In this document: in pieces, positions 1 to 5,641 of the stretch
How the letters are laid out: the number at the start of each line of letters is the position of its first letter
How positions within the stretch are numbered: the stretch's first letter is position 1
Assembly: GCA_007131945.1 (NCBI GenBank)
Contig: SLPP01000076.1
Span: 1-7,886 of the forward strand
DNA: 7,886 nt
Direction of reading: 5' to 3'
From: Paracoccaceae bacterium
Lineage (GTDB): Bacteria > Pseudomonadota > Alphaproteobacteria > Rhodobacterales > Rhodobacteraceae
Translations under genes and position numbers: made by a program
Notes under the pieces: generated by a model
What the model saw: only the letters and a program-made list of their open reading frames with translations
Databases searched by the model: none
What the model was told of the DNA's origin: nothing

Positions 1-1306
1 CTGCCGCCGGTTCGCCCTGTCCGCGCAACAGCACCGCCGCGACCAGGTCGCCGGTGACGTTCACCGTGGTCCGGCACATGTCCAGAAGCCGGTCGACGCC
101 GAGGATGATCACCATCCCCTCGACCGGGATGCCCATCGAGGTCGCGACCGAGATCAGGATCGCGATGCTGACCCCCGGCGTGCCCGGCGCGCCGATCGAC
201 GAGGCGACGAGCGTGCCGACGACGACGACGATCTGCGCCGTGGTCAGCTCGACCCCGGCGAGCTGCGCGAGAAACAGGATCGCCACCGCCTGGTAGAGCG
301 CGGTCCCGGCCATGTTCATCGTCGCGCCCAGCGGCACGACGAGGTTGGCGATGCTCTCCGGCACGCCGAAGCGGCGCGCGGTCTGGATCGTCACCGGCAT
401 CACCGCCGAGGACGACGAGGTCGAGAAGGCGAGCAGCAGGTTGCCCCCGGCCCGCGCGACGAAGGCCCAGGGCGAGATCGCGGCGAGCGTCCAGACCGCC
501 GCCAGGTAGAGCGCCAGCAGGAGCGCGAGCCCGGCCAGCACCGTTCCGACATAGCCCGAGATGCCGAGAAGCGTCTCGACGCCGGTCCGCATCACCAGCT
601 GCGCCATCAGCCCGAAGACGGCGAAGGGGGCGAGGAACATCGCCCATTTGACGATGTTCATCGAGATCGAGAGCAGCGAATCCATCAGCGCCATGAACGG
701 CTCGGCCCGGTGCCGCTCGACCTGCGCCACCGAGATCCCGACGAGCAGCGCCAGCACCACGACCGCCAGCATGTCGCCCTGCACGATCGAGGCGGTGGGG
801 TTCGTGGGCAGGATCTCGGCGATCATGTCGGGAAGCGGCGTGTACGCATCCGGATCGGGCGGCTCAAGGTCGAGCGCCGCCGGCGGGACACCGAAGCCGG
901 CGAGCGCCGCGCCGGGGCGCAGCCATTGCGCCAGCGCGACGCCGATGAAGGCCGCCGCGGTGGTGGTGGCGAGGATGAAGCCGGCGAGCCGCAGTCCGAC
1001 GGCGCGCAGCTCGGCCCCCGATCCCGCCCCGGTCAGCCCGCCGACGATCGAGGAGAAGATCAGCGGCACCAGCACCATCGCGATCAGCGCCAGGAAGATG
1101 CGCCCGGGCAGGGCCAGCCACAGGCCGACGACCTCGGCCGTCGCGGGTTCGATCAGCCCGGTCGCGTCGCTGAGCAGGAGCCCCAGCGCGAAGCCCAGCA
1201 CCATGCCCAGCATGACCTGCGCCCAGAGCCGCGAGGTGATCCAGACGCGCAGCTTGAACCGCTGGCGGGCGATGTTGATGGGATGGTCGGTGATGGTCTC
1301 GGCCAT
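1..1306 (-). CDS. Dicarboxylate/amino acid:cation symporter (DAACS family), 3' end cut by window edge
   Basis: An inner-membrane secondary transporter of the DctA/GltP/EAAT family (TC 2.A.23), which takes up C4-dicarboxylates or acidic amino acids with Na+ or H+. It begins MAETITDHPINIARQRF and 435 codons are visible. Family hallmarks are present: the serine-rich hairpin-1 loop (STSSSSAVMP, residues 295-304), NMAGTALYQ (331-339), the hairpin-2 loop SSIGAPGTPG, and the last-helix motif D409-MC-R412-TTV-N416-VTG-D420. These four residues have the spacing of D394, R397, N401 and D405 of GltPh. The Arg normally contacts the substrate side-chain carboxylate, so an acidic substrate is likely. Position 333 is Ala where the family usually has Asp (NMDGT). 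The stop codon lies outside the window, but little is missing. ATG 1306 is the only start: an in-frame stop lies three codons upstream and no other start intervenes. There is no Shine-Dalgarno. Exact substrate and coupling ion cannot be told from sequence. Confidence 0.93.
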   Translation of the reverse strand, partial: MAETITDHPINIARQRFKLRVWITSRLWAQVMLGMVLGFALGLLLSDATGLIEPATAEVVGLWLALPGRIFLALIAMVLVPLIFSSIVGGLTGAGSGAELRAVGLRLAGFILATTTAAAFIGVALAQWLRPGAALAGFGVPPAALDLEPPDPDAYTPLPDMIAEILPTNPTASIVQGDMLAVVVLALLVGISVAQVERHRAEPFMALMDSLLSISMNIVKWAMFLAPFAVFGLMAQLVMRTGVETLLGISGYVGTVLAGLALLLALYLAAVWTLAAISPWAFVARAGGNLLLAFSTSSSSAVMPVTIQTARRFGVPESIANLVVPLGATMNMAGTALYQAVAILFLAQLAGVELTTAQIVVVVGTLVASSIGAPGTPGVSIAILISVATSMGIPVEGMVIILGVDRLLDMCRTTVNVTGDLVAAVLLRGQGEPAA

Positions 1307-1367
1307 GGGTGCGTATCAAGCACAGCCATTCGGGTGCTGCAACCGGGGGACCTCACCGCGGCGTGAC

Positions 1368-1396
1368 TTGCCGGGCGGGCGGGGCGCACCCATAAC
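1368..1396 (+). promoter_or_regulatory. Candidate msrA promoter
   Basis: TTGCCG (1368-1373), a 17-base spacer and CATAAC (1391-1396) give a 4/6 plus 4/6 match to sigma-70 hexamers, just upstream of msrA. The same bases also read as a heat-shock-type promoter: CTTG at 1367-1370, 18 bases, then CCCATAAC at 1389-1396. Transcription would start near 1403, at the edge of the Shine-Dalgarno, giving a very short leader. This is pattern matching by eye only. Confidence 0.35.
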
Positions 1397-1402
1397 CCGG
1401 AA

Positions 1403-1409
1403 AAGGAGG
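1403..1409 (+). promoter_or_regulatory. Ribosome binding site of msrA
   Basis: AAGGAGG lies seven bases before ATG 1417. It is a near-perfect match to the 16S rRNA tail and the strongest ribosome binding site in the window. It fixes the msrA start, which in turn places the signal peptide in the protein. Confidence 0.85.
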
Positions 1410-1416
1410 ATCGCCG

Positions 1417-2064
1417 ATGTTTGTTCGTCTGATCGCCGCGGCCGCGCTCGCGCTCGGCCTTGCCGTTCCCGCTTCCGCCCAGCGGCTGGAGACCGCGCTC
1501 GTCGCCGGGGGATGCTTCTGGTGCGTCGAATCCGACTTCACCCGGGTCGAGGGGGTGACCGGGATCGAGGTCGGTTTCGCCGGCGGGCATGTCGAGAATC
1601 CCAGCTACCGGCAGGTCGTCGGCGGCGGCACCGGGCATCTGGAGGTGGCGCGGATCACCTTCGACGCCGAGGTGATCAGCTACACGCAGCTCCTGCACCT
1701 CTTCATGCGCTCGATCGACCCGCTCGATGCCGGCGGCCAGTTCTGCGACCGGGGCGAGCCCTACACGACCGCGATCTTCGCCACGCCGGCGCAGCAGGCG
1801 GCGGCGCAGGCGGCGCTCGACCGGGCCAGCGAGGATCTGGGCCAGCCGGTCGTTACCACCCTGCGCGAGATGGCGACCTTCTACCCGGCCGAGGACTATC
1901 ACCAGGGCTATCCGTTCAGCAGCGATCTCGTGTTCACCCGCTTCGGTCCGATGACCATGGCGAACGCCTACAAGCGTTACCGCGAGGCCTGCGGGCGCGA
2001 TGAACGCGTGCGCGAGCTCTGGGGCGAGGCCGCGCCCTTCGCCGGCGGCGCCGACGGCAGTTGA
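1417..2064 (+). CDS. msrA: Peptide-methionine (S)-S-oxide reductase MsrA, exported form
   Basis: Reduces the S-epimer of methionine sulfoxide in proteins back to methionine (EC 1.8.4.11). The 215-residue product starts with a Sec-type signal peptide: R4, a hydrophobic stretch at 5-17, and PASA-Q with probable cleavage after A21. It should therefore work in the periplasm. The catalytic motif is GCFWCVE (31/32-38), with nucleophile C33 and a second cysteine C36 where many MsrA enzymes have Gly. Y64, E76 (GTGHLE), D111 and Y116 (QFCDRGEPY) match the substrate-pocket residues of the family. Further cysteines are C110 and C192 (CGRD near the C-terminus), and C192 probably resolves the disulfide. 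The gene is divergent from the symporter and convergent with ribokinase, so it is likely transcribed alone. No MsrB domain or msrB gene is visible. The electron donor in the periplasm is unknown here. Confidence 0.95.
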   Translation: MFVRLIAAAALALGLAVPASAQRLETALVAGGCFWCVESDFTRVEGVTGIEVGFAGGHVENPSYRQVVGGGTGHLEVARITFDAEVISYTQLLHLFMRSIDPLDAGGQFCDRGEPYTTAIFATPAQQAAAQAALDRASEDLGQPVVTTLREMATFYPAEDYHQGYPFSSDLVFTRFGPMTMANAYKRYREACGRDERVRELWGEAAPFAGGADGS

Positions 2065-2090
2065 GGTCGCCGCGCCGCGCGACCGCGCCC

Positions 2091-2110
2091 GGTCCACGCG
2101 TGGACCTTTC
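2091..2110 (+). terminator. Probable msrA terminator hairpin
   Basis: GGTCCACGCGTGGACC (2091-2106) is a perfect 16-base palindrome that can fold as a six-pair stem with a CGCG loop. It is followed by TTTC and lies 26 bases after the msrA stop codon. The T-run is short, so termination may be weak. The perfect dyad could alternatively be a protein-binding site. Confidence 0.45.
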
Positions 2111-2146
2111 GGCAACTCACTGATTTGACGTGAAGATCCAGCCCCG

Positions 2147-2283
2147 TTAACCGCAATGAAACTTCTGGCGCCGGCGCCGGAATCGCGGCTGACGGCCCCG
2201 GTTTCGGAGGCCCGCGCGGCACGCGGCATCCGGTGGACGGCCCTACGCGGCGATCCCGCCGGCAAAGGTTTCATTGCGGTTAA
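2147..2283. repeat. Perfect 16-bp inverted repeat spanning 137 bp
   Basis: The left arm TTAACCGCAATGAAAC (2147-2162) is the exact reverse complement of 2268-2283, separated by 105 bases. Pairing stops abruptly at both ends of the arms. Inside the arms there is looser similarity (GGCGCCGG-type runs followed by GGAATCGCGG on one side and GGATCGCCGCG on the other), which hints at an imperfectly symmetric element. No target-site duplication is evident. A related 9-base piece, CCGCATTGA (2297-2305), lies just to the right. Function unknown. Confidence 0.7.
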
Positions 2284-2318
2284 TTTTCGATTTTTCCGCA
2301 TTGACCTCAAGGCCTTGC

Positions 2319-2339
2319 AAGAAGGTCCGCCAGCGGACC
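2319..2339 (-). terminator. Rho-independent terminator of the maeB-ribokinase operon
   Basis: Read on the minus strand, GGTCCGC-TG-GCGGACC (2339-2324) forms a seven-pair self-complementary stem followed by TTCTT (2323-2319). It begins 28 bases after the ribokinase stop codon. Position and orientation fit the end of the two-gene transcript. On the plus strand no T-run follows, so it should act in one direction only. Confidence 0.55.
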
Positions 2340-2367
2340 GCCCCGCGCGGCGACGGCTTCCGGGGCG

Positions 2368-3255
2368 TCAGGCGCCCTGTGCCTGCGTCGCCAGCAGCGC
2401 CTCGACCTCGCCGCGGTCGGGCATGGCGGCCGAGGTGCCGGGGCGCGTGACCTGGATCGCCGCCGCCGCGGCGGCGTAGCGCAGCGCCTGGTCCGGCGTC
2501 ATCCCGTCGTCGAGCGCGGCGACGAGCGAGCCGGCGAAGCAGTCGCCGGCGCCGGTCGTGTCCACCGGCTCGACCTCGACCGCCGGCACCGCGACGGTCT
2601 CGCCGCCCGGCTCGATCCACTCCGCCCCCTCGGCGCCCCTGGTCACGATCACCGCCTCGACCGGCAGGTCCGCGAGCGCGCTGCCGGTGGCGCGCGACAG
2701 TTCCCGCGCCTCGACCGCGTTGACCAGCAGATGCGTGACATGCGGCAGCACCGCGTCGAGCGCCGCGATCTCGAAGGGCGCGGCGGAGTAGAAGACGCGC
2801 ATGTGCTTCGCCCGCGCGGCCTTCGCCGCCGCGACCTGGTGCGAGGTCTCGTTCTGCAGCAGCAGGCAGTCGCCCGCCTGCGCGCCCGAGAGCGCCGCCT
2901 CGATCGCGCCCTCGTCCTGCGCGCGGTTGGCGCCGGGGAAGATCAGGATGCTGTTCTCGCCCGAGGGATCGACGGCGATGATCGCGTGGCCGGTCGGCGC
3001 CTCGACCCGCGCGATCGAGCCGAGGTCGATGCCCAGCGCCGAGAGCTGCGCCGCGGTCCAGCCGTCCGACACCCCGATCGCGCCGACATGCACGACGCGC
3101 GCGCCGGCGCGCAGGGCCGCCACCGACTGGTTGGCGCCCTTGCCGCCGAGCGTGCGCAGATAGTCGTCGGCCGCCATCGTCTCGCCGGCGCGCGGCAGAT
3201 GCGCCACGCGATAGACATGGTCGATGTTGATCGAGCCAAGGTTGTAGACGGTCAT
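2368..3255 (-). CDS. rbsK: Ribokinase (PfkB family sugar kinase)
   Basis: Phosphorylates D-ribose with ATP to ribose-5-phosphate in the cytosol (EC 2.7.1.15), feeding the pentose phosphate pathway and nucleotide synthesis. The 295-residue length is typical for the family. The N-terminal sugar-binding signature is seen as N10-x-D12 and GGKGANQ (37-43). The second PfkB signature is DTTGAGDCF (232-240), with D238 as the predicted catalytic base in the GAGD anion hole. PSGENSILIFPGAN and TRGAEGAEW are further ribokinase-like stretches. Its ATG overlaps the maeB stop codon as ATGA, and no good Shine-Dalgarno is present, so translation is probably coupled to maeB. No ribose transporter, pyranase or LacI-type regulator is in the window. 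Another PfkB sugar or nucleoside substrate cannot be excluded, but ribokinase is the best fit. Confidence 0.9.
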   Translation of the reverse strand: MTVYNLGSINIDHVYRVAHLPRAGETMAADDYLRTLGGKGANQSVAALRAGARVVHVGAIGVSDGWTAAQLSALGIDLGSIARVEAPTGHAIIAVDPSGENSILIFPGANRAQDEGAIEAALSGAQAGDCLLLQNETSHQVAAAKAARAKHMRVFYSAAPFEIAALDAVLPHVTHLLVNAVEARELSRATGSALADLPVEAVIVTRGAEGAEWIEPGGETVAVPAVEVEPVDTTGAGDCFAGSLVAALDDGMTPDQALRYAAAAAAIQVTRPGTSAAMPDRGEVEALLATQAQGA

Positions 3256-5519
3256 CGCGGCTGGCCGATCCGGCAGGCGGCCATCACCGCCATGTTGAGG
3301 ATGTCGTTGACCGTGGCCCCGGTGGAACAGACCTGGATCGGCCGCGGCACGCCGGTCAGGATCGGCCCGATCACCGTCGCCCCGGCCATTTCCTGCATCA
3401 GCTTGACCGAGATCGAGGCCGAGTGCCGCGCCGGCACGACGAGGATGTTCGCCGGCCCGGTCAGCCGCGAGAACGGGTAGTTCGCCGCCGCCGCCGGGTT
3501 GAGCGCCACGTCCACCGTCATCTCGCCCTCGTATTCGAAATCGACACCGCGGCGGTCCAGCACCTCGGGCGCGCGGTGCATCTTGGTCGCGCGTTCAGAG
3601 ACCGGGTAGCCGAAGGTCGAGAAGCTGACGAAGGCGACGCGCGGCTCCAGCCCCAGGCCGCGGGCGACGGCGGCGGCGCGCGCGGCGATGTCGGCGAGGT
3701 CGTTCTCGTCGGGCCATTCATGGACCAGCGTGTCGGCGATCAGCACGATCCGGCCGCGGTGCAGCAGGACCGAGACGCCCACCGCGCCGTCCTGCGCACG
3801 GGCCGAGAAGACATGGTTGATCATGTCCATGACCAGCGCCGACTTGCGCGTCGCCCCGGTCACCAGCCCGTCGCCATGCCCGTGCGCCAGCATCAGCGCC
3901 GAGAAGACATGCCGGTCGCGCGTCGCCATCCGGTGCACGTCGCGCAGATCGAACCCCTTGCGCTGCAGCCGCGTGTAGAGGAACGCCTTGTAGGTATCGA
4001 GATGGCGGGTATTGGCGGCGTTGACGATCTCGAGTTCGCGCACCGCGTCGCCGAGCCCCGCCGCCTCCATCCGGCGCCGCGTGTCGGCCTCCTCGCCCAC
4101 GACCAGCGCCTTGCCCAGCCCGGCGCGCTGGTAGCTGACCGCGGCGCGCAGCACCCGCTCGTCGTCGCCCTCGGCGAAGATCATCCGCGCCTGCGCCTGG
4201 CGGGCGCGGGCATAGAGGCTCTGCTGGATCGAGGCGGTCGGGTCCATCCGCGCCTTCAGGCTGAGCCGGTAGCCCTCCATGTCGATGATCGGCCGCCGCG
4301 CGGCGCCGGTATCCATGCCGGCCTTCGCCACCGCCGGCGGGATCGTGTAGATCAGCCGGGGATCGAAGGGCGTCGGGATGATGTAGTCGCGCCCGAAGCT
4401 GAGCTTGCGCCCGTAGGCCATGGCGACCTCGTCGGGCACGTCCTCGCGGGCAAGCTCGGCGAGCGCGCGGGCGCAGGCGATCTTCATCTCGTCGTTGATC
4501 GCGCGCGCCTGGATGTCGAGCGCGCCGCGGAAGAGATAGGGAAAGCCGAGGACGTTGTTGACCTGGTTGGGATAGTCCGACCTTCCGGTGGCGACGATCG
4601 CGTCGGCGCGCACCGCATGCGCCTCCTCGGGGGTGATCTCGGGGTCGGGATTGGCCATGGCGAAGATCACCGGGTCCTCGGCCATGCTGGCGACCATCTC
4701 GGCCGTCACCGCCCCCTTGGCCGAGACGCCGAGGAAGACGTCGGCGCCGACCATCGCCTCCTCGAGCGTGCGCAGATCGGTCTTCGCCGCATGCGCCGAC
4801 TTCCACTGGTTCATCCCCTCGGTCCGGCCCTGCCAGACGACGCCCTTGGTGTCGCACATGATGCAGTTCCCGGCCCGCGCGCCCATCGCCTTGAGCAGTT
4901 CGAGGCAGGCGATCCCCGCCGCGCCGGCGCCGTTGAGCACGATCCGCACCTCCTCGATGCGCTTGCCGGAAAGCTCCAGCGCGTTGATCAGCCCCGCCGC
5001 GCAGATCACCGCCGTGCCGTGCTGGTCGTCGTGGAAGACCGGGATGTCGCACAGCTCCTTGAGCCGCGATTCGATCATGAAGCATTCGGGCGCCTTGATG
5101 TCCTCGAGGTTGATCCCGCCGAAGGTGGGCGCCATCAGCTGCACCGCCTTGACGATCTCGTCGGCATCCTCGGTGTCGAGCTCGATGTCGATGGCGTTGA
5201 CATCGGCGAAGCGCTTGAAGAGCACCGCCTTGCCCTCCATCACCGGTTTCGAGGCCAGCGCGCCGAGGTTGCCCAGGCCGAGGATCGCGGTGCCGTTCGA
5301 GATCACGGCGACCATGTTGCCCTTGGTCGTGTAGTCGTAGGCGAGGTTCGGATCGCGCGCGATCGCCTCGACCGGGACCGCGACGCCGGGCGAATAGGCG
5401 AGGCTGAGGTCGCGCTGCGTCGCCATCGGTTTCGAGGCGACGACCTCGAGCTTGCCCGGCACCGGCTCGAAATGGTAGGCGAGCGCCTCTTCGGGGGTGG
5501 CTTTCGACTTGCGGCTCAT
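3252..5519 (-). CDS. maeB: Malic enzyme with C-terminal phosphotransacetylase-like domain
   Basis: Oxidatively decarboxylates malate to pyruvate and CO2, making NADPH or NADH. The 755 residues match the usual MaeB length of about 760. Order: malic domain with YSPGVAVP (Y42, predicted catalytic), the K97 region ([24 protein letters not shown]), metal-site residues E139-D140 (NLEDIKAPE) and D165 (HDDQHGTA); then the Rossmann fold with NGAGAAG (196-202) and NPDPEI; then, from about 430, a phosphotransacetylase-like domain. In known MaeB proteins that tail binds acetyl-CoA and regulates activity. NAD versus NADP preference cannot be settled by eye. I start at ATG 5519 because AGGGAG (5532-5527) lies seven bases upstream. 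ATG 5543 would add eight residues (MAKTGSVR) but only AAGG directly abuts it. The gene is followed by ribokinase with a four-base overlap and is divergent from mutS. Confidence 0.95.
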   Translation of the reverse strand: MSRKSKATPEEALAYHFEPVPGKLEVVASKPMATQRDLSLAYSPGVAVPVEAIARDPNLAYDYTTKGNMVAVISNGTAILGLGNLGALASKPVMEGKAVLFKRFADVNAIDIELDTEDADEIVKAVQLMAPTFGGINLEDIKAPECFMIESRLKELCDIPVFHDDQHGTAVICAAGLINALELSGKRIEEVRIVLNGAGAAGIACLELLKAMGARAGNCIMCDTKGVVWQGRTEGMNQWKSAHAAKTDLRTLEEAMVGADVFLGVSAKGAVTAEMVASMAEDPVIFAMANPDPEITPEEAHAVRADAIVATGRSDYPNQVNNVLGFPYLFRGALDIQARAINDEMKIACARALAELAREDVPDEVAMAYGRKLSFGRDYIIPTPFDPRLIYTIPPAVAKAGMDTGAARRPIIDMEGYRLSLKARMDPTASIQQSLYARARQAQARMIFAEGDDERVLRAAVSYQRAGLGKALVVGEEADTRRRMEAAGLGDAVRELEIVNAANTRHLDTYKAFLYTRLQRKGFDLRDVHRMATRDRHVFSALMLAHGHGDGLVTGATRKSALVMDMINHVFSARAQDGAVGVSVLLHRGRIVLIADTLVHEWPDENDLADIAARAAAVARGLGLEPRVAFVSFSTFGYPVSERATKMHRAPEVLDRRGVDFEYEGEMTVDVALNPAAAANYPFSRLTGPANILVVPARHSASISVKLMQEMAGATVIGPILTGVPRPIQVCSTGATVNDILNMAVMAACRIGQPR

Positions 5520-5641
5520 GCGGACGCTCCCTGTTTTCGCCATCCTTACCGCCGCGCCGCCGCCGGCTCAACGCGGGTTTTCCCGCTTTCGCAGCGCGGG
5601 GCGGTTTTGTAGGGTCGCGCCGGCAGGAAACGGGGGGCGAC
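5520..5641. promoter_or_regulatory. Divergent promoter region between maeB and mutS
   Basis: This 122-bp spacer must hold the promoters of both flanking genes. A hairpin-forming dyad, GCGGG-TTTT-CCCGC (5573-5586), sits near its middle and is followed by TTT on the plus strand. For maeB, TTGAGC and TAAGGA with a 17-base spacer (within 5542-5570, minus strand) is a weak candidate. For mutS, TTTCGC (5587-5592) and TAGGGT (5610-5615) is also weak. None matches well enough to call a defined promoter. Confidence 0.4.
5527..5532 (-). promoter_or_regulatory. Ribosome binding site of maeB deciding the start
   Basis: AGGGAG on the minus strand lies seven bases before ATG 5519. The longer in-frame alternative, ATG 5543, has only a GTAAGG abutting the start codon, too close to act as a Shine-Dalgarno. 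This favours the 755-residue form. Confidence 0.6.

Larger units (their letters stand above)
2065..2367. other. Convergent intergenic region between msrA and ribokinase
   Basis: This 303-bp gap holds no gene I can support. It carries a terminator-like hairpin at each end, a 16-bp inverted repeat whose arms span 137 bp, and an AT-rich patch (2280-2296) in otherwise GC-rich DNA. A plus-strand promoter-like pair, TTGACG (2125-2130) and TAACCG (2148-2153) with 17-base spacing, precedes the left repeat arm, but no transcript end fits it. An open frame starting at ATG 2156 lacks a ribosome binding site and runs antisense into ribokinase, so I do not call it. Confidence 0.6.

Noticed and set aside
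561..2003. A 480-codon plus-strand open frame spanning the symporter and msrA
   Set aside because: It runs antisense through the symporter and out of frame through msrA. The Ser/Arg-rich product has no recognisable domain, and both true genes explain the DNA.
2147..2283. Calling the inverted-repeat unit an insertion sequence or MITE
   Set aside because: No target-site duplication and no transposase remnant are visible, and no second copy exists in the window, so only the repeat itself is annotated.
1153..2310. A 385-codon minus-strand open frame across msrA and the intergenic gap
   Set aside because: It overlaps msrA antisense and the symporter start out of frame, with no ribosome site and no motif.
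2301..2310. TTGACCTCAA as an FNR/FnrL-type site
   Set aside because: FNR half-sites are separated by six bases between TTGA and TCAA; here the gap is only two.
2156..2479. A 107-codon open frame beginning in the left arm of the inverted repeat
   Set aside because: No Shine-Dalgarno, a compositionally odd product, and its second half is antisense to the ribokinase C-terminus.
3423..5612. A 729-codon open frame on the plus strand lying antisense over the whole malic enzyme gene
   Set aside because: High-GC codon bias leaves stops rare on the opposite strand. Its translation is Arg/Asp/His-rich low-complexity with no family motif, while the minus-strand frame is an unmistakable malic enzyme.
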